Positions 47,834 to 56,275 of a stretch of 64,000 nucleotides of DNA are shown one piece after another. How positions within the stretch are numbered: the first letter of the stretch is position 1; every line of letters starts with the position of its first letter. The stretch is from an uncultured Butyricicoccus sp. (lineage in GTDB: Bacteria > Bacillota > Clostridia > Oscillospirales > Butyricicoccaceae): positions 124,001-188,000 of the forward strand of contig CAKTAV010000003.1 in the NCBI GenBank assembly GCA_934532985.1. The letters run 5' to 3'. Under the pieces are notes generated by a model. It did no database searches. It was not told the origin of the DNA and was given only the letters and a program-made list of their open reading frames with translations. The position numbers were made by a program, and so were the translations under genes.

Positions 47834-48997
47834 ATGAAGCGAATGAAACAAGCAGTAGCAGGGGGACTGGCGGCGTGTCTGCTGGCGGCGATGCTCGTGG
47901 GATGCGGCGCATCTCAGCCGAAGGAAAACGCGGGAAGTGCAGCGGCCGGTTCTGCTGTGCAGACAGAGACAAAGGAAAAGCCGTTTGACACCGGTCCAAC
48001 TGTACGCGTGGACGGCAGAAAGATGAAAACGGACAGCGTGCGTTTGGGAAAGACGATTATGATCTCCGCCGAAGAGTTTACTGACCGGATGCAGGCGGAC
48101 TATGAATATGAGGTGGACAGCAAAACCGTGACGATTACATGGAAGGATCGAACGGCAAAGCTGGAAGTGGATGAGCCGAAGGCTGAGCTGAACGGAAAAG
48201 AAACACGCGTGAAAGCACCAATCATAGTAGATGATACCGTCTACATTCCGGCAATCAAGGTGGCAAAAGCGCTGGCGGCAGACGCAAGAGTCCATAAGGG
48301 TGTACTGTATATCACACCGTATGCCGGTGACTGGGACGTGCCGGAGGGCTATTCCGTGCCCGTGCTGATGTATCATGCAGTGAGCGACAATCTGTGGGGC
48401 GGCGCGGAGCTGTTTGTCAGCCCGTCCTCTATGGAAGAGCAGCTGCTGTATCTCAAGGAGCACGGCTACACGACGATTACGTTTGAGGATCTGTACCGCA
48501 TTGACGAGATCGCAAAGCCGGTCTTGCTGACGTTTGACGATGGCTATGACGATAACTACGAATACCTTTATCCGCTGCTGCGCAAATACGACAGCAAGGC
48601 GACGATTTTTATGATTTCCGGACGCATCGGCTCGGCGGAGACGCATAAGATGACCGCAAAGCAGCTCAAGGAGCTGTCGCGCTCTGATCTGGTGTCTATT
48701 CAGAGCCACACCTTTACGCATGAACCGCTGGGTACACTGTCCCGGCGCGATCAGGAGGCGCAGATCAAACAGGCGGCCAATGCTCTGCTGGAATGCACCG
48801 GCAAATATCCGTTTGTTCTGTGCTATCCGCAAGGCAGCTACAATGAGGACACGCTGGCGCTGATGCCGAAGTATCATCACTTTGGTCTGAAAATCAACGG
48901 CGGCATGTATCACACGGGGGATAATCCGTTCCTTGTGAATCGATATTATGTCTCGCGCTACACCGATATCTCGACGTTTGCGTCGTATTTACAGTGA
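47834..48997 (+). CDS. Polysaccharide deacetylase lipoprotein with copper amine oxidase N-type domain
   Basis: A 387-residue surface lipoprotein. Signal peptide and lipobox at 1-24 (ACLLAAMLVGCGAS), a linker, a Cu_amine_oxidN1-like domain (about 55-165: VRVDGRKM, IIVDDTVYIPAIKVAKAL), then a NodB polysaccharide deacetylase domain (about 175-387). NodB motifs: VLLTFDDGYDDN (motif 1, DD), SHTFTHEPLG (motif 2, metal His), and YPQGSYNE (motif 3). It probably removes acetyl groups from peptidoglycan or another surface glycan, making cells resistant to lysozyme. GGAGG lies 8 nt before ATG 47834. Confidence 0.93.
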   Translation: MKRMKQAVAGGLAACLLAAMLVGCGASQPKENAGSAAAGSAVQTETKEKPFDTGPTVRVDGRKMKTDSVRLGKTIMISAEEFTDRMQADYEYEVDSKTVTITWKDRTAKLEVDEPKAELNGKETRVKAPIIVDDTVYIPAIKVAKALAADARVHKGVLYITPYAGDWDVPEGYSVPVLMYHAVSDNLWGGAELFVSPSSMEEQLLYLKEHGYTTITFEDLYRIDEIAKPVLLTFDDGYDDNYEYLYPLLRKYDSKATIFMISGRIGSAETHKMTAKQLKELSRSDLVSIQSHTFTHEPLGTLSRRDQEAQIKQAANALLECTGKYPFVLCYPQGSYNEDTLALMPKYHHFGLKINGGMYHTGDNPFLVNRYYVSRYTDISTFASYLQ

Positions 48998-49000
48998 GAA

Positions 49001-49034
49001 AAAAACGCCCTCGGACAACTTGTCCGAGGGCGTT
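49001..49034. terminator. Bidirectional terminator
   Basis: AACGCCCTCGGACAA (49004-49018) with TTGTCCGAGGGCGTT (49020-49034). The T run is on the minus strand, so it is strongest for the aminopeptidase gene, but it also lies 6 bp after the deacetylase stop. Confidence 0.92.
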
Positions 49035-49047
49035 GCTCTGTCTTGTG

Positions 49048-50838
49048 TTAAATCGGCAGCGTCGCATTCCGCAGCCACGCGCGGTCCGGTTCGTCCAGCC
49101 GCGGCGCAAGCTCGGTGTACACACGCTCGTGATAGACGTTGAGCAGCTCGCGCTCGCGTGCGGTCATCTGCTCGGGGAGAATGGCCTCGCGATCAAACGG
49201 CGCCAGAGTCAGCACGTCAAAGCATAAGAAGTCGCCGAACGCGGTGGATTCCTTGCTGCGGCAGGCGAGCAAGTTTTCCAGACGAATGCCGTATTCGCCC
49301 GTCAGATACAGTCCCGGCTCGTCTGAGGTGACCATACCGGCGGCAAATACCGCGTTGTCCGCGGGATCCGCCGCGGCGCGGAAGCGGATCGCCTGCGGAC
49401 CTTCGTGGCAGCACAGCAGATAGCCGACGCCGTGTCCGGTACCGTGATTGAAATCCAATCCCAGCTCCCATAGCGGGGCGCGGGCGAGAATATCCAGATT
49501 CACACCGGTGCAGCCGGAGCGGAATACCGCGGCGGCGAGATTCAGATTGCCGCGCAGCACGGCAGTATAATGCCGCTTCATGTCGTCGGTCAGCGGGCCG
49601 AGGGCGATGGTTCGGGTGATGTCGGTTGTGCCCTCCAGATACTGTCCGCCGGTGTCCAACAGCAAAAAGCCCTGTGGCTGAAGCGTGGCGTTGCTCTCCG
49701 GTGTGGCGGAGTAGTGGACAATCGCGCCGTGTGCGCCATAGGCGGCGATGGGAGCGAAGCTCGGCTGGAGATAGTGCTCCTGCTCTTCGCGGAATTCCTC
49801 CAGCTTGCGCGCCGCACTGATTTCTGTGATCGGCTCGGTGCCGACATTCTCCTTCAGCCAGCGCAGGAAACGAACTATGGCGACGCCGTCCTTGCGGTGC
49901 GCCTCTTGGGTATTGCGCAGTTCGGTGGGATTCTTGACAGCCTTGGAACGGGTGGTCGGCGACGGCTTGTCGAGAATCGTGACGGTGTCATTGAGTGCCT
50001 CCACCAGTGCGCAGCTGGTGTGCTTGCGGTCGAGCTGTACCGTCACATGGTGCAGGCGGGAGAGATACAGCGCAATGTCGTCATAGGGGAAGCAGTGAAT
50101 ATGGTCGCTGACCAAGGCCTTGCTGACGACCAGATCCATTGTGGTGAGCTGAACGAAAATACGCAGCTCCCGCTGGGACAGCATGACATAGGACAGCTGC
50201 ACCGGATTATACGGAATGTCGTTGCCGCGCAGGTTGAGCAGCCATTCGATGTCATCCAGACTGGACAGAATCAACCAGTCGGCGCCGGACTGCTGGAGCG
50301 ACTGCCGCAGCTGCTTGATTTTATCGGCGCGGGACTGTCCGGCGTACTCGTCATCCAGCAGCCATGCAGGCTGATGAGAACGCGGCGGGCGATTCTCCCA
50401 GATTTTGTCGATCAGATCGACATTCGTGCGGAAGGAGATGCGGCAGTCAGTGAGCCTGCGCTTGAGCGTATCCAGCCAGTGAGCAGTGACGGTGCGTCCG
50501 TCAAAGCCGAGACACTGTCCGTCCTGCAAGGTATCCGTCAGATACTGCATCAGTGTGGGGACATTCGGCTCGCCCATGCGGTAGAGCTGAATGCCCGTGC
50601 CCGCCAGCTGTTCTGCCGCCTGGAGGAAATACCGTCCGTCGGTCCAAAGACCGGCGGCATCTGCCGTGACGATAACCGAACCGGCTGAACCGGTGAAGCC
50701 GGAGATCCATTCGCGGCAGCGGAAGTATTCGCCGACGTATTCTGAACCGTGGAAATCGTCGGAGGGGATATAATAGACATCAATGTGATTGGCCGCCATG
50801 TGCTCGCGCAGGGCAGTCAGTCGCTGTGGAATTGTCAT
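49048..50838 (-). CDS. Xaa-Pro aminopeptidase (M24B, long form)
   Basis: A 596-residue aminopeptidase P of the three-domain type (two creatinase-like N-terminal domains, about 1-135 and 150-290, then the catalytic pita-bread domain). Metal ligands: D in LLLDTGGQYL, D in GTTDITRT, H in HGTGHGVG, E in VTSDEPGLY and E in GIRLENLL. It removes the residue before proline from peptides in the cytosol. The start is at 50838, with the weak site AAGAAG upstream. Single gene with its own promoter. Confidence 0.95.
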   Translation of the reverse strand: MTIPQRLTALREHMAANHIDVYYIPSDDFHGSEYVGEYFRCREWISGFTGSAGSVIVTADAAGLWTDGRYFLQAAEQLAGTGIQLYRMGEPNVPTLMQYLTDTLQDGQCLGFDGRTVTAHWLDTLKRRLTDCRISFRTNVDLIDKIWENRPPRSHQPAWLLDDEYAGQSRADKIKQLRQSLQQSGADWLILSSLDDIEWLLNLRGNDIPYNPVQLSYVMLSQRELRIFVQLTTMDLVVSKALVSDHIHCFPYDDIALYLSRLHHVTVQLDRKHTSCALVEALNDTVTILDKPSPTTRSKAVKNPTELRNTQEAHRKDGVAIVRFLRWLKENVGTEPITEISAARKLEEFREEQEHYLQPSFAPIAAYGAHGAIVHYSATPESNATLQPQGFLLLDTGGQYLEGTTDITRTIALGPLTDDMKRHYTAVLRGNLNLAAAVFRSGCTGVNLDILARAPLWELGLDFNHGTGHGVGYLLCCHEGPQAIRFRAAADPADNAVFAAGMVTSDEPGLYLTGEYGIRLENLLACRSKESTAFGDFLCFDVLTLAPFDREAILPEQMTARERELLNVYHERVYTELAPRLDEPDRAWLRNATLPI

Positions 50839-50885
50839 AATGCTCGCTTCTTTCTTCGCAGAATACCTGCGTGATATGTAACATC

Positions 50886-50913
50886 AGTATATCACAAAAC
50901 GAGGGTAAGGCAA
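50886..50913 (-). promoter_or_regulatory. Promoter of the aminopeptidase P gene
   Basis: Minus strand TTGCCT (50913-50908), 16-bp spacer, TATACT (50891-50886). Confidence 0.7.
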
Positions 50914-50979
50914 AGAGTTGACAAACCATTTCCAAAGGCGGAGCACGGTTTTAACACGGTAACTTTACCGACCTTTTTC

Positions 50980-51008
50980 TTGCACAATACTGACCGGAAT
51001 AGTATAAT
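50980..51008 (+). promoter_or_regulatory. Promoter of the YbjN-like gene
   Basis: TTGCAC (50980-50985), 17-bp spacer, TATAAT (51003-51008). Confidence 0.8.
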
Positions 51009-51044
51009 AAACATAAGGTTTTGATTTTACGGGAGGATAGAGGA

Positions 51045-51473
51045 ATGTTCCAGACGACAGATACCATACAGAAGGCCTTTAAGGACGCCGGAATTCAGTG
51101 TGTAACAGCAGAGGGAACCGCACAGGGAAAGCCGGTCAGCGAGGTACGCGTGTTGGTCTCCGGCAAGCAGATGCCGAAGGCGACCATTCAGTTTGTATCC
51201 AACAGCGACAATCCGGACTTTACGGCGTGTGTTCTCGGCTATGTCAAGGTGCCGGAGGGAAAGCGTGTACAGGCGCTGGAGATGGCGAACGACTGCAATT
51301 TGAAATACCGTTACTGCAAGTTTGCGGTTGACCCGAATGACAACGTCAACGTGACCTATGACGCACCGTTTCGCGCGGCAAATCCGGGTGATATTGCGGT
51401 GGAGACGCTGGGACGCTTTATGCGTATTCTGGACACGGTATATCCGGACTTTATGGAGGCTATGTGGTCGTAA
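51045..51473 (+). CDS. YbjN-domain / type III chaperone-like protein
   Basis: A 142-residue alpha/beta protein: a helix (TDTIQKAFKDAGIQ), strands with NSDNPDFTACVLGYVKVPEG, a helix ending in NDCNLKYRYCKFAVDPNDNV, and a last helix LGRFMRILDTVYPDFMEAMW. This matches the YbjN/SseB-chaperone fold seen in many small Firmicute proteins of unknown role. GGGAGG lies about 11 nt before the ATG, with AGAGGA nearer. Monocistronic, with a strong promoter and terminator, so it is probably well expressed. Confidence 0.75.
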   Translation: MFQTTDTIQKAFKDAGIQCVTAEGTAQGKPVSEVRVLVSGKQMPKATIQFVSNSDNPDFTACVLGYVKVPEGKRVQALEMANDCNLKYRYCKFAVDPNDNVNVTYDAPFRAANPGDIAVETLGRFMRILDTVYPDFMEAMWS

Positions 51474-51501
51474 GTCTGCCTTCCTTATCGTGATATGACA
51501 A

Positions 51502-51548
51502 CACCCCGTTGGGCGCGGAGCAAACCGCAGACCCGACGGGGTGCTTTG
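51502..51548. terminator. Bidirectional terminator
   Basis: CACCCCGTTGGG (51502-51513) with CCCGACGGGGTG (51532-51543), followed by CTTTGTG. It serves the YbjN-like gene and the convergent flavoprotein gene. Confidence 0.8.
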
Positions 51549-51562
51549 TGTTGTCATAGCGA

Positions 51563-52786
51563 TTATTGAGCGGCGGACTGTCCGGCGATGCAGCCGGAGC
51601 ACCACGCCCAGTGCAGGTTGAAGCCGCCGCAGTCTCCGGCGGCGTCCAGGATTTCGCCCGCCAGATACAGATTGGGCTGGCGAAGCGATTGGAAGGTGTC
51701 GTCGATTTCGGTCAGCGGGATTCCTCCGGCGGTGACCTGTGCCTGCTCCCACGGCTGTGTGCCGGTGATCGGCAGTGCCCAGCCCTTGAGGGCGGAGAGC
51801 AGAGAATCTACGTCGCGGCGGGTTAGCTCCGCGCCGGTTTGCGACAGCGGCAGAGAAAGCGACTGGCAGACGGCGGATACCATGCGCTTGGGAACCGTGC
51901 CGGACAGCAGCGCATCGAGCGGTTCCGCACCGCGCCGCTGGATGCGCTGGGTCAGCAGGGAGCGTAGCTCATGGTAATCGAAATCCGGAAAGAAGTCGAT
52001 GCGCACCTCGGCACTGTTATAAGGCGAGTGCATGGCGAGGGTTCCCGAAAGATTCATCGCCGGAATGCCGGAGATGCCGTATTCGTTCCATTGCAGCTCG
52101 CCGCAGTCCGTCGCCGCTTTGCGCTTGTCCACATATAAGGTGACCTGCGCCTGTGTTCGCAGTCCCTTGAGCCGACCGAGCAGCTTGCTGCGGCAGCGCA
52201 GACCGACCAGAGCGGGGTGCAGCTCGGTGCAGGTGTGCCCCATAGATACAGCGAGCGGGTAACCGGAACCGTTGGAGCCCTGCTTGGGGGCGGCCTTGCC
52301 GCCGGTGGTCAAAATTACGGCGTCAGCATGGTATTCCTTGCCGTCCTGCGTCTGTACGGAAAAGCCTTTTTTATGGTGGGTGATGGCGCTGACCTCAGCG
52401 CCGCAGATAACAGAGATGTGCGCCTGCTGCAATGCGTGCAGCAGAATATCCAGCACCATGGAAGCCTGACGGGCATAGGGATAAATGCGTCCGGCGTCAT
52501 CCGTGGTGATGAGCAGATCCAATTGCTCGAAAAACCGGATAGTTTTGTCGGCGGGCATTTGTTCCAGCAGCTGCGCCAGACGGTCAGGGGTGCGGCTGTG
52601 GTAGATCTCCGGCACAATGCCCCAGTTGCCGAGGTTGCAGCGGCCGTTGCCGGTGGCAAGAATTTTCTTTCCCACGCGATCCAGCCGTTCCAAGATGGTG
52701 ATCTGTGCGATGGGATTGGTGCGTGCCGCCTGCAATGCGGCGGCAATACCGGCTGCGCCGCCGCCGACAATTAAAATACGTTTCAT
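51563..52786 (-). CDS. HI0933/BaiN-family flavoprotein
   Basis: A 407-residue FAD protein. FAD-binding motif ILIVGGGAAGIAAALQAART at residues 4-23, then KKILATGNGRCNLGN typical of the HI0933/YhiN family, VILTTGGKAAPKQGSNGSGY in the middle and a C-terminal VTAGGIPLTEID, LYLAGEILDAAGDCGGFNLH. Family members are uncharacterised oxidoreductases; BaiN works on bile acids, although most relatives are housekeeping. ATG 52786 has GGAG 8 nt upstream; a longer frame to 52903 lacks one. Convergent with the YbjN-like gene. Confidence 0.92.
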   Translation of the reverse strand: MKRILIVGGGAAGIAAALQAARTNPIAQITILERLDRVGKKILATGNGRCNLGNWGIVPEIYHSRTPDRLAQLLEQMPADKTIRFFEQLDLLITTDDAGRIYPYARQASMVLDILLHALQQAHISVICGAEVSAITHHKKGFSVQTQDGKEYHADAVILTTGGKAAPKQGSNGSGYPLAVSMGHTCTELHPALVGLRCRSKLLGRLKGLRTQAQVTLYVDKRKAATDCGELQWNEYGISGIPAMNLSGTLAMHSPYNSAEVRIDFFPDFDYHELRSLLTQRIQRRGAEPLDALLSGTVPKRMVSAVCQSLSLPLSQTGAELTRRDVDSLLSALKGWALPITGTQPWEQAQVTAGGIPLTEIDDTFQSLRQPNLYLAGEILDAAGDCGGFNLHWAWCSGCIAGQSAAQ

Positions 52787-52875
52787 ATTGCTTCTCCGTT
52801 GTTTTGCTTTCTGAGTAATATTGGCTTTATTATAGCATATCGTGCGGTTCCTGCATAGAAAGCCGAGAACATTGG

Positions 52876-52904
52876 TTGCGATTTGTGTTGCGATCAGGTA
52901 CAAT
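52876..52904 (+). promoter_or_regulatory. Promoter of the ATP-grasp gene
   Basis: TTGCGA (52876-52881), 17-bp spacer, TACAAT (52899-52904). Confidence 0.75.
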
Positions 52905-52934
52905 AAGAGGATAAGAACACGGGAGGGCGAAGAG

Positions 52935-54227
52935 ATGAGACAGGAAAAACTGCTGATGCTGGGGAGTTCAACGGGGACGCGCGAGGTATTGCAATATGCC
53001 AGACGAATCGGTGTACGGACGATTGTCGCGGACTATCTGCCGCGGGAGCAAAGTCCGGCAAAACAGCTGGCGGACGAGGCGTGGGACATCGATGCGGCGG
53101 ATCTGGATGCGCTGGAGGCGGGGTGCCGTGCAAACCACGTCACCGCGGTGTTTGCGGCGACGAGCGAGTTCTGTCTGGATCAGGCAAAGGAGCTGTGTGC
53201 ACGGCTGAGGCTGCCGTTTTACGCATCGGAGGAAGGCTGGCGTTGCGCGCGGGATAAAGAACGCTTTAAGCAGGTATGCGTTCGATGCGGCGCAGCGGTG
53301 CCCAAGCAGTTTTTTGTGGACGAGCAGGTTCGGGAAGCCGATTTGCAGGACGTTCGCTTCCCTGTGATCATTAAGCCGGTGGATTCCAGCGCACAGCAGG
53401 GGCAGTCGGTCTGTCACACGCCGGAGGAGCTTGCCGCAGGCTGTCGCAAGGCACGGGAGGTCTCGCCCAGCGGACGGATTCTGGTGGAGGAATATCTGAC
53501 CGGAACGGAGGTCGGCGTCTTTTTCTTTTTATATGAGGGACAGCTGATGATTACGGCGACGACGGAGTCCATGCCGTTTGTGGTCAACGGTCGGATGAAT
53601 TTTGGCTTTGGTCTGCATCGCAGTCAGTTCCATGAGGATGTGATTCGGCAAGAGCGCAAGCTTCTGGAGAAAATCACACGCCAGATGGGGTGCCGAAACG
53701 GCGTGGGTTTTGTACAGATGATCCGGCGGGACGGCGTGTATCACTATTTGGAGCTTGGCTACCGGCTGGATGCGATCGCGTCGTGGACCTTTGCACGGCG
53801 GTTTCGTGGACATTCGACGTTGGAGCTGATGGTAGAGCTGGCGCTGGGACACGATTTGAAGCTGGATTTGGAGAGAGATGCCGATCCAGAGGACGAAAGC
53901 TGCGTCAGCGGAGCGTACCCGATTTGGGCAAAGGCGGGGAAGGTTGCGCGAATCGAAGGACTGGACGCAGTGCAGGCGATGGATGGCGTGACGGTGTTTT
54001 TGCAAAATTATCACGTCGGCGATACGGTAAAGGGCGTGGACAACATGCGGCAGATCGCATTCAGCATTTTGATCGAAGCGGCGGGGTATCCGGAAATCGG
54101 ACAAAGGGTTGCACAAATCAACCGAACACTGCGGATGATGGATGAAAATGGGAAAAATCTGCTGATGGCGTATACGGAATTTGACGCGTACTTTGCGTCG
54201 GCAGAGCAGACCGAACATAATATATGA
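52935..54227 (+). CDS. ATP-grasp ligase of unknown substrate
   Basis: A 430-residue carboxylate-amine/thiol ligase-like protein. It has a preATP-grasp Rossmann part (about 1-95, KLLMLGSSTGTREVLQYAR), an ATP-grasp domain with FPVIIKPVDSSAQQG, GRILVEEYLTGTEVGVFFF and the Mg-binding end YHYLELGYRLDAIAS, and a C-terminal domain (about 310-430). It resembles CarB/PurK-like and amino acid ligase proteins. GGGAGG lies about 9 nt before ATG 52935. An ABC exporter gene follows after 91 bp. It may make a small peptide or amide that the exporter carries; that is inference. Confidence 0.85.
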   Translation: MRQEKLLMLGSSTGTREVLQYARRIGVRTIVADYLPREQSPAKQLADEAWDIDAADLDALEAGCRANHVTAVFAATSEFCLDQAKELCARLRLPFYASEEGWRCARDKERFKQVCVRCGAAVPKQFFVDEQVREADLQDVRFPVIIKPVDSSAQQGQSVCHTPEELAAGCRKAREVSPSGRILVEEYLTGTEVGVFFFLYEGQLMITATTESMPFVVNGRMNFGFGLHRSQFHEDVIRQERKLLEKITRQMGCRNGVGFVQMIRRDGVYHYLELGYRLDAIASWTFARRFRGHSTLELMVELALGHDLKLDLERDADPEDESCVSGAYPIWAKAGKVARIEGLDAVQAMDGVTVFLQNYHVGDTVKGVDNMRQIAFSILIEAAGYPEIGQRVAQINRTLRMMDENGKNLLMAYTEFDAYFASAEQTEHNI

Positions 54228-54318
54228 GACAGCGCGGCGGTCGCTTGGGGGCATACCACTGCGCGGAAAAGCAAAACAAGGGAATGAGATAAAATAGAGA
54301 GATAACGGAGGAAGTTGT

Positions 54319-56145
54319 ATGTCCAAACCATTCACGGATCCGCGGGACGAGGAGATTTGCGAGTACACAGGCTTGAATCGACTGCTGAAGTCCAAGTTTG
54401 TACAGATTCTTTGCAATAAGCTGGATGACGGCACGTTTCGGGAATTTTTTGCCGACTGGAAGTGGATTTTTTCCTATTCGGAGAAATACCGCTGGGTCAT
54501 AGTCGTGTACACAATCATGGGGATGCTGAGCACGACGCTGGGGCTGGTGTCCTCGGTGGCGAGTAAGTATCTCATCGATATTATTACGGGGTATCAGTTT
54601 GATAAACTGTGGCTGCTGGCGCTGATCATGGTGTTCAGTCTGCTCAGCAGCTTGGTGTTTTCCAGCGTGGTCAGCCGCATCTCGGCAAAGATCAGCATTT
54701 ACGTCAACAACGATATTCAGGCGGAGATTTTTGACCGGATTATGGACTGTGACTGGAAGTCGGTCAGCGGCTACGCGAGCGGCGATTTGCTCAACCGGTT
54801 TAACAGTGACGTCAGCACAGTGGCAAACAATGCAGTAAACTGGCTGCCGAATTTGCTCATTGCGCTGTATCAGTTTACCGCGACGCTGGCGGTTATTTTA
54901 TATTATGATGTGACGATGGCGCTGATTGCGCTGGTCAGTGCGCCTTTTTTGCTGCTTTCCAGCCGACTTTTGATGCGAAAAATGCGGGATTACCGCAAAA
55001 AAATGCTGGAGGTCAACAGCAGCCTGATGGCATTTGAGACCGAGACGTTCTGTAATTTTGACACGATCAAGAGCTTTGGCATCATGGGGCTGTATTCCAA
55101 ACGCCTGCGCGCGTGGCAGGAAAACTATAAAGAAGCGAGTCTGGACTATAATTGGTTTACGATTCAGTCCAACGTGTGGGTGTCCCTGCTGTCGGCACTG
55201 GTTTCGCTGCTGGCGTTTGGGTACTGTTTGTTTCGCCTGTGGACAGGGAACATTACCTATGGCACGATGATGCTGTTTTTGGAGCAGAGAAATAAGCTTT
55301 CTGGCAGCATGCAGTCCATGGTGTCCATTGCGCCGAATATGCTGAACAGTGCGGTATCGGCGCGCCGCATTCGAGAGTTGGTGGAGCTGCCGCCGGAGCA
55401 GCACGATGCGGAGACAGCCGAGCAGATGCGCGCGCAGGCGGAGCATGGCTTTTGTGTGGAGATGCAGGCGGTGCGGTTTTCCTATGATGGAGAGCGGGAC
55501 GTTCTGCAAGAAAGCGACTTTTTGGCGCAGCCGGGAGAAATTGTTGCGCTGGTCGGCCCGAGTGGGGAGGGAAAGACCACGATGCTCCGCATGATTTTGG
55601 GCTTGATTCATCCGGAGAAAGGGCGCGTGTCGCTGCGGTGTCTTGATGGCACAAAAGCGGAGGTAAACGCGGATGTACGGGAGTTTTTCTCCTATGTTCC
55701 GCAGGGAAATACCGTCTTTTCCGGTACCATTGCGGACAATTTGCGCATGGTGCGCGAGGATGCGACGGAGGAACAGATGGTACAGGCACTGCGTGCGGCG
55801 TGCGTGTGGGACTTCGTGGAGAAGCTGACGGGCGGTCTGTATGGCACGCTGGGAGAACGCGGACATGGCATTTCGGAAGGACAGGCACAGCGCATTGCAA
55901 TTGCGCGGGCGATTTTGCGTGATGCTCCTATACTTCTGTTGGATGAGGCGACGAGTGCACTGGATGTGCGAACCGAGCGGGAGGTGCTGCGGAATATCGT
56001 GCGGCAGTATCCCAACAAAACCTGCATTGTGACGACGCACCGTCCGAGTGTGCTCACCTTGTGTCAGCGTGTGTACCGTGTGATGGACGCCAAGGTAACC
56101 GAGCTGAGCAAACAGCAGGCGGCACAGATGGTGCAAGATTTTTGA
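54319..56145 (+). CDS. ABC exporter (fused membrane and ATPase domains)
   Basis: A 608-residue half-transporter that probably dimerises. An unusual soluble N-terminal part (about 1-55) precedes six membrane helices (about 58-340) and an ATPase domain: Walker A GPSGEGKTT (413-421), Q-loop YVPQGNTVFSG, signature ISEGQAQRIAIARA (about 517), Walker B PILLLDEATSALD (about 538), switch in VTTHRPS. The signature reads SEGQ instead of SGGQ, which is common in lantibiotic and peptide exporters. GGAGGAAG lies 7 nt upstream. Cargo unknown. Confidence 0.9.
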   Translation: MSKPFTDPRDEEICEYTGLNRLLKSKFVQILCNKLDDGTFREFFADWKWIFSYSEKYRWVIVVYTIMGMLSTTLGLVSSVASKYLIDIITGYQFDKLWLLALIMVFSLLSSLVFSSVVSRISAKISIYVNNDIQAEIFDRIMDCDWKSVSGYASGDLLNRFNSDVSTVANNAVNWLPNLLIALYQFTATLAVILYYDVTMALIALVSAPFLLLSSRLLMRKMRDYRKKMLEVNSSLMAFETETFCNFDTIKSFGIMGLYSKRLRAWQENYKEASLDYNWFTIQSNVWVSLLSALVSLLAFGYCLFRLWTGNITYGTMMLFLEQRNKLSGSMQSMVSIAPNMLNSAVSARRIRELVELPPEQHDAETAEQMRAQAEHGFCVEMQAVRFSYDGERDVLQESDFLAQPGEIVALVGPSGEGKTTMLRMILGLIHPEKGRVSLRCLDGTKAEVNADVREFFSYVPQGNTVFSGTIADNLRMVREDATEEQMVQALRAACVWDFVEKLTGGLYGTLGERGHGISEGQAQRIAIARAILRDAPILLLDEATSALDVRTEREVLRNIVRQYPNKTCIVTTHRPSVLTLCQRVYRVMDAKVTELSKQQAAQMVQDF

Positions 56146-56163
56146 ACGCATTGTACAGAATAG

Positions 56164-56224
56164 CAAATTTTCAAATTTGTAACAGAAAAAGTACTGTTCA
56201 AAATGGATAAATATCTGCTATACT
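56164..56224 (+). promoter_or_regulatory. Promoter and candidate autoregulatory palindrome of the sigma-54 activator gene
   Basis: TTCAAA (56197-56202), 16-bp spacer, TATACT (56219-56224). Upstream is CAAATTT-tc-AAATTTG (56164-56179), similar in centre and ends to the GCAAATA/TATTTGC palindromes at 58126-58502, so the activator may bind its own promoter (inference). Confidence 0.6.
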
Positions 56225-56275
56225 AGAAAGAAGAAACGTAAGACTTTCGGAAGCATGGCCGGCGGAGGTGTAGGA

